DNA of 64,000 nucleotides from an uncultured Mycoplasmatota bacterium (lineage in GTDB: Bacteria > Bacillota_I > Bacilli_A > RF39 > UBA660). The stretch spans positions 1 through 64,000 of the forward strand of contig CANRVY010000004.1 in assembly GCA_947643405.1 (NCBI GenBank), read 5' to 3'. Of this stretch, positions 34,441-43,950 are shown piece by piece (position 1 is the first letter of the stretch; every line of letters starts with the position of its first letter). The translations under genes and the position numbers were made by a program. The notes below the pieces were generated by a model, which was given only the letters and a program-made list of their open reading frames with translations, made no database searches and was not told where the DNA came from.

Positions 34441-35715
34441 ATGAAGCATATGATGAAAATGAAACAATTAACACCAGCAGAATTTGAAGATTTTACAAAT
34501 ACGTTTAATGTCCATTCTTTGTATCAAACGGTAGAATATGCTGATGTTATGGCACGTCAGGGTCTCGGAACCTTATTTGTAGGAATGATGGATGGTAATC
34601 ACATAGTTGCAGCTTCTTTGATTTTAATCGAAAAGAGTGATGGTTTCAATTATGCTTATGCTCCTAGAGGATTTTTAATCAATTACAACAATTATGATCT
34701 GTTAAAGAAATTTACTTCTCTTTTAAAGAAATTTTTGGGAAAAAGGGATATCATTGCAGTAAAATTAAATCCACTCATTATTAAGGAGGTTCATGATAAA
34801 TATAATCACTTAAAGGAAACTAATGATTATTTTGGAAAAGTTTATAACGATTTAAAAAGACTTGGCTATTATCACTTAGGATATAATCATTTTTTTGAAG
34901 CGTTTAAGCCAAGATTTGAAGCAATTTTAAGTTTAGATTCTCCATATTTCCAATTGTTTAATGGAATGAGTAAAGGATATCGAACTAAAATCAGAAGTGC
35001 TGAAAAAAACGGTATGAAAGTTCATAGAGGAAATATTAATAATTTAGATTTCCTATATCTACAAACCAAAGAAAAATATCCAAGAGATTTAAAGTTCTTT
35101 CAAGATATTTACCAAGTATTTGGAGCTACAAATAAAGTAGAGTTTTATTATGCCAAACTAGATACAACTTACTTTCTTACAAAAACTCAAGAAGCTTATT
35201 CATTGGCAGAACAGAAAAGTGCTGATGTTAATCAACAAGTTCTTGCTAACTTAGGTGAAAATAGTGCTCGATTAGTTGATTTTAAAATCATTTGTGACAA
35301 TCAAACCAATTTTTATAAAAATGAACTTATCACAGCCACTAATTTACTTCGTGATTTTCCTACTGGAGCAATACTTGCTTCTGCTATGATTATTAAGAAT
35401 AAAGATGAAGTTTTCTTATTTATGGATGGATTTGATCCTAATTATAAACATTTTAATGCAAAGCATTTGTTACTTTGGAAATTAATTGAAAAGTTTTCCA
35501 ATGAAGGATTTAAAAAGTTTAACTTAGGTAGCGTTACAAATCCAATTTTAGAAAAGAATCCTTATAAAGGATTAAATGACTTTAAGAAAAATTTTGGTGC
35601 AGACACTTATGAATATGTTGGTGATTTAGAACTTATTACCAATAAAACGCTTTATTTTATGTATCGTAATGCTGCTCCAATTAGAAATATGTTAAAACGA
35701 TTAAAAACAGTCTAA
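34441..35715 (+). CDS. FemABX-type peptidyltransferase
   Basis: A 424-residue member of the FemX/MurM family, which adds amino acids from aminoacyl-tRNA to the lipid II side chain and so builds peptidoglycan cross-bridges. Two GNAT-like domains are seen (SLYQTVEYADVMARQG...YAPRGFLIN and FLFMDGFDPNYKHFNAKHLLLWKLIEKFSNEGFKKFNLGSV), with a charged helical arm between them (about 235-285). A TATAAT at 34421-34426 leaves a very short 5' leader, so the ATG codons at 34450 or 34453 are possible alternative starts. It implies a cell wall in this organism. Confidence 0.88.
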   Translation: MKHMMKMKQLTPAEFEDFTNTFNVHSLYQTVEYADVMARQGLGTLFVGMMDGNHIVAASLILIEKSDGFNYAYAPRGFLINYNNYDLLKKFTSLLKKFLGKRDIIAVKLNPLIIKEVHDKYNHLKETNDYFGKVYNDLKRLGYYHLGYNHFFEAFKPRFEAILSLDSPYFQLFNGMSKGYRTKIRSAEKNGMKVHRGNINNLDFLYLQTKEKYPRDLKFFQDIYQVFGATNKVEFYYAKLDTTYFLTKTQEAYSLAEQKSADVNQQVLANLGENSARLVDFKIICDNQTNFYKNELITATNLLRDFPTGAILASAMIIKNKDEVFLFMDGFDPNYKHFNAKHLLLWKLIEKFSNEGFKKFNLGSVTNPILEKNPYKGLNDFKKNFGADTYEYVGDLELITNKTLYFMYRNAAPIRNMLKRLKTV

Positions 35716-35727
35716 GACTGTTTTTAT
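35702..35727. terminator. Bidirectional terminator between femX and the HD gene
   Basis: Palindrome aaacagtct-aagactgttt with A-run left and T-run right; both convergent genes end in it. Confidence 0.85.
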
Positions 35728-36683
35728 TTCCACATTTTTTTCGTTTTTTCGACGGCTTCTTTTCTTTGCTCTTCTTTAATAATTGGATCACTTAATTCAA
35801 TAATATTTTTGACTAATAAAGTTGCATATAAATAACCTTCATAAATGAGTGGATCTGGATTATGAAGTCCTTCTATCGCTCTTTCATATGCTAACCTTAG
35901 ATAGTCTTGTTTCAACAAAACTTCTAATGTTGATCGTAGTTGAGCTTTTTGAGGTAGTAATCCATACCTTAATACAACTCCAGAATTTACACTCCAAATA
36001 TTTCTTTTTTTAAAGTCGGCTATCATAATAGGAAGATTATTGGTAAATTGTTCCCATGCTTCTTTGGTTATAAAGTCCTGTTCTTTTTCTGATATGATTG
36101 GAGTCCAATCACGATTTACAATATTTTGCAACAATTCAAAATTATCTGCTTCTACAACTAGTTTAATTTTTGCTGCAATTAAATAATTTTTCAATTGCTC
36201 TCTTCTACTTATTTCATCAATACTATATTCGTTAAAAATAGGTGGCAAATTAGATAAATCTACAGCATATCTAGGATCATATATTTCAGTATGGTTTCCA
36301 ACAACAGATTTTAAAATTGAAATATAATCTCCTAACCCAAAATGTTCTGATAAATCATCATGCAGTAATAATTCTCCAAGTCTTCCATGGTCCTTAATTC
36401 CATACTTTTCTTCTAATTCAGCATCTTTTAAATTTCCAATTAGCAGATATTGAGCAAATCTTCCAATGTCGTGGAATAAGCCATCTACGGCTGCCGTTTC
36501 TTCATAGCTTTCGTGAAATAATCCTGACCCTGCTGTTATTCTAGGTACGGCTTCTGACATAGAAATACCATGCTTTATTTTTAATTTCACACTATTATCA
36601 GCTTTTCCATACATTTCTTCTATATTTCCAAGTTGTATTTTGCCATATTCAGTATAAAGTGTTCTTAATTTCTGTATTTCCAT
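35724..36683 (-). CDS. HD-domain phosphohydrolase
   Basis: A 319-residue HD protein. The metal site is visible as H (ISMSEAVPRITAGSGLFHESYEE region), HD in DGLFHDIGRFAQYLL, and a later H in VGNHTEIYDPRYA. HD enzymes hydrolyse nucleotides or cyclic dinucleotides; the substrate is not evident. It is transcribed after tuf but separated from it by a terminator. ATG 36683. Confidence 0.75.
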   Translation of the reverse strand: MEIQKLRTLYTEYGKIQLGNIEEMYGKADNSVKLKIKHGISMSEAVPRITAGSGLFHESYEETAAVDGLFHDIGRFAQYLLIGNLKDAELEEKYGIKDHGRLGELLLHDDLSEHFGLGDYISILKSVVGNHTEIYDPRYAVDLSNLPPIFNEYSIDEISRREQLKNYLIAAKIKLVVEADNFELLQNIVNRDWTPIISEKEQDFITKEAWEQFTNNLPIMIADFKKRNIWSVNSGVVLRYGLLPQKAQLRSTLEVLLKQDYLRLAYERAIEGLHNPDPLIYEGYLYATLLVKNIIELSDPIIKEEQRKEAVEKTKKMWK

Positions 36684-36722
36684 AAAATCCCCCTTGTTAT
36701 ATTATTATATTACTTTAGAAAG

Positions 36723-36751
36723 AAAAAAACCAGAAATATTTCTGGCTTTTT
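36723..36751 (-). terminator. Terminator of tuf
   Basis: Perfect stem CCAGAAAT/ATTTCTGG with seven T on the minus strand, just after the tuf stop. Confidence 0.88.
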
Positions 36752-36755
36752 ATCA

Positions 36756-37940
36756 TTATTCAACGATTTCTGAAACGTTTCCTGCTCCAACAGTTCTTCC
36801 ACCTTCACGAATTGAGAACTTAGTTCCGTTTTCAATAGCGATTGGGTGAATTAATTCTACTGTCATTTCAACGTTATCTCCAGGCATAACCATTTCAACA
36901 CCTTCTGGTAATTCAATAGTTCCTGTTACGTCAGTTGTACGGAAGTAGAATTGTGGACGATAGTTACTGAAGAATGGAGTATGTCTTCCACCTTCTTCTT
37001 TGCTAAGTACATAAACTGTAGCTTTGAATTTTTTATGTGGAGTAACTGAACCTGGTTTTGCTAATACTTGACCACGTTCTACATCTTCACGAGAAATACC
37101 ACGTAATAATACACCAGCATTGTCTCCTGCTTCAGCATAATCTAATTGTTTACGGAACATTTCAATTCCTGTAACAACAGATTTTTTAGTTTCTTTAATA
37201 CCAACAATTTCAATTTCATCATTAAGTTTTAATTGTCCTCTTTCGACACGTCCTGTAACAACAGTTCCACGTCCTGTAATTGTAAATACATCTTCGATTG
37301 GCATTAAGAATGGTTTTTCTGTATCTCTTGCTGGAGTTTCGATGTAACTGTCAACAGCTGCCATTAATTCATCAATTTTAGCAGCCCATGTAGCATCTCC
37401 TTCAAGAGCTTTTAATGCAGAACCACGAATGATTGGAGTGTTATCTCCATCGTATCCATATTCACTTAATAATTCACGAATTTCCATTTCAACAAGGTCT
37501 AATAATTCAGCGTCATCAACCATGTCACATTTGTTCATGAATACAACCATACGAGGTACACCAACTTGACGTGATAATAAAATGTGTTCACGTGTTTGTG
37601 CCATTGGTCCATCAGTTGCAGCAATAACTAAGATTGCTCCATCCATTTGAGCTGCACCAGTAATCATGTTTTTTACATAGTCAGCATGCCCTGGACAGTC
37701 AACGTGTGCATAATGTCTAGCTTCAGTACTGTACTCAATGTGTGCAGTATTGATTGTAATACCACGTTCTCTTTCTTCAGGTGCTTTATCAATATTGTTA
37801 AAATCAACTTTTTCGTTACCATTTTTTCCAGCTAAATGAGATGAAATAGCTGCTGTTAAAGTTGTTTTACCATGATCAACGTGTCCAATTGTACCAATGT
37901 TAACATGTGGTTTTGAACGATCATATTTTTGTTTTGCCAT
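36756..37940 (-). CDS. tuf: Elongation factor Tu
   Basis: EF-Tu brings aminoacyl-tRNA to the ribosome. 394 residues with [11 protein letters not shown] (P-loop), [13 protein letters not shown] (switch I), [16 protein letters not shown] and SALKALEG, then the two beta-barrel domains ([14 protein letters not shown]). Length is standard. It is the last gene of the str operon (rpsL-rpsG-fusA-tuf), 71 bases after fusA, with AAGGAGG before the ATG. Confidence 0.99.
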   Translation of the reverse strand: MAKQKYDRSKPHVNIGTIGHVDHGKTTLTAAISSHLAGKNGNEKVDFNNIDKAPEERERGITINTAHIEYSTEARHYAHVDCPGHADYVKNMITGAAQMDGAILVIAATDGPMAQTREHILLSRQVGVPRMVVFMNKCDMVDDAELLDLVEMEIRELLSEYGYDGDNTPIIRGSALKALEGDATWAAKIDELMAAVDSYIETPARDTEKPFLMPIEDVFTITGRGTVVTGRVERGQLKLNDEIEIVGIKETKKSVVTGIEMFRKQLDYAEAGDNAGVLLRGISREDVERGQVLAKPGSVTPHKKFKATVYVLSKEEGGRHTPFFSNYRPQFYFRTTDVTGTIELPEGVEMVMPGDNVEMTVELIHPIAIENGTKFSIREGGRTVGAGNVSEIVE

Positions 37941-38011
37941 AAATTTCCTCCTTATAATTAATTACATAATATATTTTATATCAACTAAAGAAAAATAGCA
38001 AGTATTTTCCC

Positions 38012-40084
38012 TTAGTTTCCACCATTTTTCTTGATGATTTCATCAGAAATATTTCTAGGTACTTCTTCATAATGATCAAATACCATAGTGAAGTTTCCAC
38101 GTCCTTGTGTATTTGATCTTAAAGATGTTGCATATCCAAACATTTCTGAAAGTGGTACCATTGCATCAATTGCAAGTGCATTTCCTCTTGATTCTTGACC
38201 AAGTGGACGTCCACGACGAGACGTAATATCTCCCATTACATTTCCTAGATATTCATCTGGAACAATTACTTGAACTTTCATAATTGGTTCTAGTAAAATT
38301 GGTTTACATTTATTTTTAGCTTCTTTTAAAGCCATAGAAGCAGCGATTTTAAATGCCATTTCTGATGAGTCTACATCATGATAAGAACCATCAAATAAAG
38401 TTGCTTTCACATCTACCATTGGATAACCTGCTAAAACTCCAGTTTTCATAGCATCTTGTAAACCTTTATCAGTAACTGGAATATATTCACGAGGAACAAC
38501 TCCACCTACAACTGCATCTACGAATTCATAACCTTTATCTGGATTTGGTTCAAATTTAATCCATACATGTCCATATTGTCCACGTCCTCCAGATTGTTTA
38601 ATGTATTTTCCTTCACATTCTCCCATTTGAGTTAATGTTTCACGGTAAGATACTTGTGGTTTACCAATATTTGCTTCTACATTAAATTCTCTTTTCATAC
38701 GGTCAACAATGATATCTAGGTGAAGTTCTCCCATTCCAGCGATAATTGTTTGACCTGTCTCATGATTTGTACTAGCTTTAAAGGTTGGATCTTCTTCAGA
38801 TAATTTCTGTAAAGCTGTTGCCATTTTATCTTGATCTGCTTTTGATTTTGGTTCCACAGCAAGTTCAATAACTGGTTCTGGGAATTCCATTGATTCCAAA
38901 ATACAAGCTTTCTTTTCATCACATAATGTATCTCCAGTAGTTGTATTTTTAAGTCCTACTGCTGCAGCAATATCACCAGTGTATACATCTGTAATTTCAG
39001 TACGATTATTAGCATGCATTTGTAAAATACGACCAATTCTCTCCTTTGAATTCTTTGTTGCATTAAGCACATAAGAACCACTACTCAAGTGTCCTGAGTA
39101 TACACGGAAGAATGTTAATTTACCAACAAATGGATCTGTCATTACTTTGAATGCTAACGCACTAAATGGTTCATTATCACTTGGATGTCTTTCAATATCA
39201 TTACCATCCATATCAACACCTTTAATTGCTTCAATGTCAAGTGGAGATGGTAAATAGTCTACTACTGCATCTAGTAATAATTTTACTCCAATATTTCCTA
39301 AAGCAGTTCCACATAACACTGGGAAGAATTCAACTGCGAGTGTTCCTTTACGGATAGCACGCTTGATTAAATCAACACCGATTTCTTCTCCCTCAAGATA
39401 TTTGTTCATAAGTTCATCATCAAACTCAGCAACAGCTTCTATTAAGTCATTACGTTTTTCTTCCACTAAATCAACCATATCTGCTGGAATATCAATGATT
39501 GTTGGATTTTCCTCTTGTTTTCCATCATAATGATAAGCAGTACGAGTTAACAAATCAATAATTCCATTGAATTCATTTTCTGCCCCAATTGGCCATTCAA
39601 TAGGTTTTGCATTAACACCTAATCTACTTTTGATAGTTCCCAAACTATATTCAAAGCTTGCTCCCATTTTATCCATTTTATTACAGAAAATCATACGAGG
39701 TACTTTGAACTCAGTAGCTTGGCGCCATACAGTTTCAGTTTGTGGTTCAACACCAGCTTGTGAATCTAGAAGAGCTACTGCACCATCTAAAACACGAAGT
39801 GATCTTGATACTTCAACTGTAAAATCTACGTGTCCTGGAGTATCGATAATATTAAATCTATGATCTTTCCAGAAAGCGGTAGTGGCAGCTGAAGTGATTG
39901 TAATTCCACGTTCTTGTTCTTGTTCCATCCAGTCCATTTGGGCTGCTCCATCATGAGTTTCCCCAATTTTATGGATTTTACCAGTGTGGAATAATACACG
40001 TTCTGTACAGGTTGTTTTTCCAGCATCGATATGTGCCATGATACCTATATTACGTGTGTTTTCTAAACTATAGTCACGAGCCAT
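38012..40084 (-). CDS. fusA: Elongation factor G
   Basis: EF-G drives translocation. 690 residues with [40 protein letters not shown], and the C-terminal domains ending in [43 protein letters not shown]. Normal length. It lies 27 bases after rpsG. ATG with AAGGAAA upstream. This is the canonical translational form (str-operon place), not the FusB-type or Tet(M)-type paralogue. Confidence 0.99.
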   Translation of the reverse strand: MARDYSLENTRNIGIMAHIDAGKTTCTERVLFHTGKIHKIGETHDGAAQMDWMEQEQERGITITSAATTAFWKDHRFNIIDTPGHVDFTVEVSRSLRVLDGAVALLDSQAGVEPQTETVWRQATEFKVPRMIFCNKMDKMGASFEYSLGTIKSRLGVNAKPIEWPIGAENEFNGIIDLLTRTAYHYDGKQEENPTIIDIPADMVDLVEEKRNDLIEAVAEFDDELMNKYLEGEEIGVDLIKRAIRKGTLAVEFFPVLCGTALGNIGVKLLLDAVVDYLPSPLDIEAIKGVDMDGNDIERHPSDNEPFSALAFKVMTDPFVGKLTFFRVYSGHLSSGSYVLNATKNSKERIGRILQMHANNRTEITDVYTGDIAAAVGLKNTTTGDTLCDEKKACILESMEFPEPVIELAVEPKSKADQDKMATALQKLSEEDPTFKASTNHETGQTIIAGMGELHLDIIVDRMKREFNVEANIGKPQVSYRETLTQMGECEGKYIKQSGGRGQYGHVWIKFEPNPDKGYEFVDAVVGGVVPREYIPVTDKGLQDAMKTGVLAGYPMVDVKATLFDGSYHDVDSSEMAFKIAASMALKEAKNKCKPILLEPIMKVQVIVPDEYLGNVMGDITSRRGRPLGQESRGNALAIDAMVPLSEMFGYATSLRSNTQGRGNFTMVFDHYEEVPRNISDEIIKKNGGN

Positions 40085-40111
40085 ACTCTTGTTTTCCTTT
40101 CTTAATTGTTA

Positions 40112-40579
40112 TTACCAACGATAATGTGCGAACGCTTTATTTGCTTCTGCCATACGGTGAGTATCTTCACGCTTTTTAACAGCAGCTCCTACACCGTTTG
40201 ATGCATCTACGATTTCGTTTGCTAAATTTTCAGCCATAGAATGACCTCCACGTAATCTAGCATACCCTATTAACCAACGCATCGCTAATGCTCTTGCTCT
40301 ATCTGGTTTTACTTCAATTGGCACTTGATAGTTAGCTCCACCTACACGGCGGCTTTTTACTTCTAGTGCTGGTTGAATATTTTCCATTGCTTTATTAAAG
40401 ACTTCTAATGGTTCTTCTCCAGTTTTTTCTTTTACAATATCAAATGATTTATATAAGATTTTTTGAGCAGTACCTTTTTTTCCATCTACCATAATCGTAT
40501 TAATTAATTTTGTTACTAATTTTGAATTATATAGTGGATCTGGTAGAACGTCTCTTTTAACAGCACGTCTTTTACGCAT
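40112..40579 (-). CDS. rpsG: 30S ribosomal protein S7
   Basis: S7 starts assembly of the 30S head and in many bacteria represses its own operon. 155 residues, typical start [27 protein letters not shown] and the conserved [11 protein letters not shown] and [15 protein letters not shown]. Lies 36 bases after rpsL. AGGAGG before the ATG. Confidence 0.99.
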   Translation of the reverse strand: MRKRRAVKRDVLPDPLYNSKLVTKLINTIMVDGKKGTAQKILYKSFDIVKEKTGEEPLEVFNKAMENIQPALEVKSRRVGGANYQVPIEVKPDRARALAMRWLIGYARLRGGHSMAENLANEIVDASNGVGAAVKKREDTHRMAEANKAFAHYRW

Positions 40580-40615
40580 ATAAATCCTCCTCTCCTATTT
40601 TGTTACATTTTTAAA

Positions 40616-41032
40616 TTATTTATTCTTTGGTTTTTTAGCACCATATTTAGAACGACCTTGACGACGTTTTTCAACTCCAGCTGTATCCATAGTACCACGA
40701 ATTACATGATAACGAACACCGATTAAGTCTTTAACACGTCCACCACGAACTAATACAACACTATGTTCTTGTAAGTTATGTCCTTCTCCTGGGATATAAG
40801 CATCGATTTCACGACCATTACTTAATCTAACACGAGCGTATTTACGAAGAGCTGAGTTTGGTTTCTTTGGAGTTTTTGTACCAACACGAGTACAAACACC
40901 ACGTTTTTGAGGAGAGTTTTGATTTGTTTGTTTTTTCTCCTTGCTGTTATATCCAATCCCTAATACAGGTGATTTACTTTTTCTTGTTTTTTCACTTCTT
41001 CTCTTGCGAACTAATTGATTAATTGTAGGCAT
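40616..41032 (-). CDS. rpsL: 30S ribosomal protein S12
   Basis: S12 sits at the decoding centre. The start [12 protein letters not shown] at 41032 is the family start and has AAGGAGG eight bases upstream; a longer frame from 41074 is not real. [15 protein letters not shown] carries Lys at the streptomycin position (as in sensitive strains), followed by [34 protein letters not shown]. The first gene of the str operon, with its own promoter and a hairpin leader. Confidence 0.99.
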   Translation of the reverse strand: MPTINQLVRKRRSEKTRKSKSPVLGIGYNSKEKKQTNQNSPQKRGVCTRVGTKTPKKPNSALRKYARVRLSNGREIDAYIPGEGHNLQEHSVVLVRGGRVKDLIGVRYHVIRGTMDTAGVEKRRQGRSKYGAKKPKNK

Positions 41033-41080
41033 AGTTTCATCCTCCTTTCCTTTCCACACATCCAGGTGTTTCAAAATTAT

Positions 41081-41120
41081 GTTTAATTAAAGATTTACCG
41101 AAGTAAACCTTAATTAAAAC
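41081..41120 (-). promoter_or_regulatory. 40-nt UUCG-capped hairpin in the rpsL leader
   Basis: On the minus strand the leader forms a long hairpin: GTTTTAATTAA...GTTTAC-TTCG-GTAAA...TTTAATTAAAC. It lies between the promoter (41129-41158) and the rpsL ribosome site. A UUCG loop at such a place suggests a regulatory protein site or an mRNA 5' stabiliser. Confidence 0.6.
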
Positions 41121-41128
41121 GTACTATT

Positions 41129-41158
41129 ACTATAGCACTTTTATGCTTATTTTGTCAA
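41129..41158 (-). promoter_or_regulatory. Promoter of the str operon
   Basis: TTGACA (41153-41158), 18 bases, TATAGT (41129-41134). Confidence 0.8.
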
Positions 41159-41698
41159 TAAAATTCATAATTATTTTTTAGAAATAGCAGAACTAAATTT
41201 TGAACTGTTTGCAACAACAATTCTTTTACAATTTTATCCTCTAATAAATTGATAGAAAATGTCCTCTTTCCAGCTTGGTTCATACTAGCACCACAATGAT
41301 AGATTTTCTTAGCATCTATTAAAATATATCTATCATGAAACGTATCATCATAAACAATTTCTAAATTATGATATTGTTCTTGATATTTTTTGATATCCAA
41401 TTCTTTTAATAGACCATTTTGTTTTACTATTAATATCACTTTTGTTTTTAGCCTTGAAATCATATCTAGTACTATTTTATCTGTATACCTATCAATAATA
41501 ATTAATTCTTGTTTCGCCTCTATCATAATATCTAATAGCTTTGTGTCCATTAAAATAGATTTCATTTACTTTTCTTCTAGTTTTGAAAATGATGCTTGTA
41601 ATATTTTAATATCCTCTGTATTTTTCATTACTTGATTGTTAATATATTTTTGTTCCATTTTTGCACTCATATAGCTTAGCTAAATCACAATCTAACAT
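41155..41698 (-). pseudogene. ORF6N-domain protein, decayed
   Basis: The minus strand keeps pieces of one ORF6N-type accessory/phage protein in different frames: MLDCDLAKLYECKNGTK at 41698 (ORF6N start, with a good ribosome site), then INNQVMKNTEDIKILQASFSKLEEK, then VNEIYFNGH, then an open stretch (41155-41565) with LLDIMIEAKQELIIIDRYTDKIVLDMIS...FHDRYILIDAKKIYHCGASMNQAGKRTFSINLLEDKIVKE. Most of the ORF6N DNA-binding domain is deleted and at least three frameshifts separate the pieces. The C-terminal 136-codon piece could still be translated. Confidence 0.75.
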
Positions 41699-41847
41699 TA
41701 CTTGTTTTCTCCTTACTTCATATATCATCTTTCTATATCTGTTTGTTCTTTTAATTCATACATACATACCACCACTTATAAACATCATACTTATTTTGTC
41801 TATAAAATCCTTAAAAGCATGAAAAAAGTTTCCTTTTTTGAAAACTT

Positions 41848-42336
41848 TTATTCTATTTCAGCATCTAATCTTTCTAAATATCCTTTAGTTTTATATCTAC
41901 TTCCACATTTTAAATAAGGACTATAAGTAACTTTATTTCTTTCTTTAATAAATGTTACATATCCTGAGCAAGTAACTTTTGAATCTTTAATATCATGGAT
42001 TGGTTCTATATATTTATCACGAATTAATGATTTTATAGTGACAGTAATATTATCACCTTCTTGTAATTCATCTCCATAAATGGTTGCATTATATGCACTA
42101 GCTGCTTTTTCCATAGCTGCTTCTATATCCTTATAAGACTTGTATTCTTTTTCTTCTTCATTTTGAACAGGTCTTTTTTGATCCGTAGAATTATTTGTAC
42201 TATTGTTTCCCATAGACTCTGACAATCTTCTAAAATTACGATTAATTAAAGATACAATCAGCAATAAACAAAATAGTAGAACTCCTATTCCAACTAATAG
42301 TTCTTGTAATCCCCAACCTTTATTATCTAATTTCAT
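41848..42336 (-). CDS. Type IV pilin-like protein
   Basis: A 162-residue protein with a class III signal-like start: KLDNKG followed by WGLQELLVGIGVLLFCLLLIVSLI. After the Gly, the fifth residue is Glu, as in mature type IV pilins and pseudopilins, and a 20-residue hydrophobic helix follows. The rest is a polar domain with two Cys (VTCSGYV, LKCGSRYK) that could form the D-loop disulphide. No prepilin peptidase or pilus ATPase is in the window. I chose ATG 42336, eight bases from AGG. Probably co-transcribed with the NUDIX regulator upstream. Confidence 0.65.
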   Translation of the reverse strand: MKLDNKGWGLQELLVGIGVLLFCLLLIVSLINRNFRRLSESMGNNSTNNSTDQKRPVQNEEEKEYKSYKDIEAAMEKAASAYNATIYGDELQEGDNITVTIKSLIRDKYIEPIHDIKDSKVTCSGYVTFIKERNKVTYSPYLKCGSRYKTKGYLERLDAEIE

Positions 42337-42345
42337 AAGCATCAC

Positions 42346-43017
42346 CTAAAATAAATTTCTTTCTTTAATATCTTCTTTAAAACTATATAATTTAGCAGGT
42401 CTTCCATTTCCACCCACATTTTTATCTCCAGTATCTTCAATTAAACCTAATGTAATAAATTTTTTTCTAAAATTTCTTCTATCCATAGTAACATTTAAGA
42501 TTTGTTCATATGCTTTTTGTAATTCTGGAAGTGTAAAATCACTGGGGAATAAACTTTTTAAAACATTACTATTCACAATCTTCCTTCTTAAAAATTCAAT
42601 GTTTTTCTTTAAAATTCGAGCATGGTCATAAGCCATTTTAGGAATGTCTCCAATTTTAAACCAAGCTGTTTGTATATCATCTCTATCTTCTCTTTTAAAA
42701 AGCGCTGAAACATTATCAATTAAACCTATATAAGAAATAGCAATAATACGATCATCTGGATCTCTATCTAAATTGCTAAAAATATGGCATTGTTCTAAAT
42801 AAACATCTTTAAGCCCTAATTTTACTTCAATAGAATCTATAATATTCATTTCTATTGTTTCATCATTTGATACAATACCACCTGGCAAAATCCAGTATCC
42901 TCTATATGGTTCACTTTTTTTTCGAAGTAGCAATACTTTTACTTGACCTTGATCTATTGTAAAAATGCTTACTAAGCTTTCTAATATATTATAATATTTT
43001 CCAGGGTTAAAGTCCAT
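42346..43017 (-). CDS. NrtR-type NUDIX transcription regulator
   Basis: A 223-residue protein: NUDIX-like domain (YWILPGGIVSNDETIEMNIIDSIEVKLGL, residues about 36-65) and a C-terminal winged helix (FTLPELQKAYEQILNVTMDRRNFRKKFITLGLI...GRPAKLYSF). The NUDIX box lacks the normal REUxEE triad, fitting NrtR regulators, which sense ADP-ribose and control NAD genes but do not hydrolyse. ATG 43017 (MDFNPGKYY) has GGGGTGA upstream; an earlier start would lie inside the promoter. A palindrome at its start point suggests autoregulation. Confidence 0.8.
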   Translation of the reverse strand: MDFNPGKYYNILESLVSIFTIDQGQVKVLLLRKKSEPYRGYWILPGGIVSNDETIEMNIIDSIEVKLGLKDVYLEQCHIFSNLDRDPDDRIIAISYIGLIDNVSALFKREDRDDIQTAWFKIGDIPKMAYDHARILKKNIEFLRRKIVNSNVLKSLFPSDFTLPELQKAYEQILNVTMDRRNFRKKFITLGLIEDTGDKNVGGNGRPAKLYSFKEDIKERNLF

Positions 43018-43030
43018 TTTATCACCCCTT

Positions 43031-43080
43031 TGTGTTAAATGTACACAGTTAATTATAGTATAGTTAAAATAAATTGTCAA
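43031..43080 (-). promoter_or_regulatory. Promoter and putative NrtR operator
   Basis: TTGACA (43075-43080), 17 bases, TATAAT (43052-43057). The partly symmetric tgtgttaaatgtacaca (43031-43047) covers the transcription start, just upstream of the NrtR-type gene. Confidence 0.65.
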
Positions 43081-43085
43081 ATAAA

Positions 43086-43868
43086 CTATTTATATAATTT
43101 ATATTGATGGGGAGTCTCATGTAAATAAGGAATTGCTTCTAATTCAGGCTTACTAATCATTGCAATAATTTCTTTAATAATCGGATCTATATCTGACCTT
43201 TTTTCCGCTTTTTTAGCAAATAAAAATTTACGTATTGGCATACCTAATACTGATTCAAAATACATAAGCCATAAAGCTACTTTATCTGTTTCTTTTGAAC
43301 TTCTTAAATAAGTGGCTTGATTATAACGATTCCAAAGTTGTCTTCTACTATAAATTTGTAAAATGTTAGATATTGTATAACTCTCTATCCCATCTATTTT
43401 CCAGCTATCTACATCAACAAATATTGGAAATTCATTATCGACAATTATAATATTAGTATAATAAAAATCTGATACTACAATTCCATAGCGTTCATGCAGT
43501 TCTTTTAACGTTTCACTAATCCTTTGATAAACTTTTAATACTAATCTAGGATGACTTTCATTTTGTTTTGTCCATTCATCTAGTCTGACACCATTTTCTA
43601 AATATGCCATCCAAAATCCAATTTTGTTTTTATGAGGAACAAAAACCAATTCTTCTGGTATAGCGGCTATTTTATTTAATTCATTTTGAGTCATTAAATA
43701 TTTTAATAATATTTTCTTTTCTTCTATTCCATGATAAAGAGCATAATTAAAAAGAAGCTTTAAAATTTTTTCTTTATCAGGAGATAAATATAATGTTCCA
43801 TCTGTACCACCCAATGGAATTGGGATTAGATTCTTCCACTCTGGCTTTTCTATTATTGTATAATTCAT
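43086..43868 (-). CDS. Protein-kinase-like protein
   Basis: A 260-residue protein with a small protein-kinase fold. LGGTDGTLYLSPDKEKILKLL gives a Gly-rich loop and Lys37; VVSDFYYTN gives the catalytic D134 and N139 (D-x4-N as in HRDLKPEN, but without the HR); FVDVDSW gives the metal-binding D152/D154 in place of DFG. So the catalytic residues look intact. The VDVDS variant occurs in several bacterial kinase-like families. It lies between rpoC and the NrtR gene. Whether it phosphorylates protein or a small molecule is unknown. ATG with AAGGAGA. Confidence 0.65.
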   Translation of the reverse strand: MNYTIIEKPEWKNLIPIPLGGTDGTLYLSPDKEKILKLLFNYALYHGIEEKKILLKYLMTQNELNKIAAIPEELVFVPHKNKIGFWMAYLENGVRLDEWTKQNESHPRLVLKVYQRISETLKELHERYGIVVSDFYYTNIIIVDNEFPIFVDVDSWKIDGIESYTISNILQIYSRRQLWNRYNQATYLRSSKETDKVALWLMYFESVLGMPIRKFLFAKKAEKRSDIDPIIKEIIAMISKPELEAIPYLHETPHQYKLYK

Positions 43869-43922
43869 ATTTATCTCCTTTCTAATGTTTATTATATTAG
43901 CACAATTTATTAAAAATTCAAA

Positions 43923-43950
43923 GAAAAAAGGAATAACAAAAGTATCCCTT
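43923..43950 (-). terminator. Terminator of rpoC
   Basis: Stem AAGGGATAC/GTTATTCCTT with one bulge, followed by six T, overlapping the rpoC stop codon. Confidence 0.75.

Noticed and set aside
43018-43080. Longer NrtR protein starting at 43080
   Set aside because: That start would lie in the -35 box; ATG 43017 has the ribosome site.
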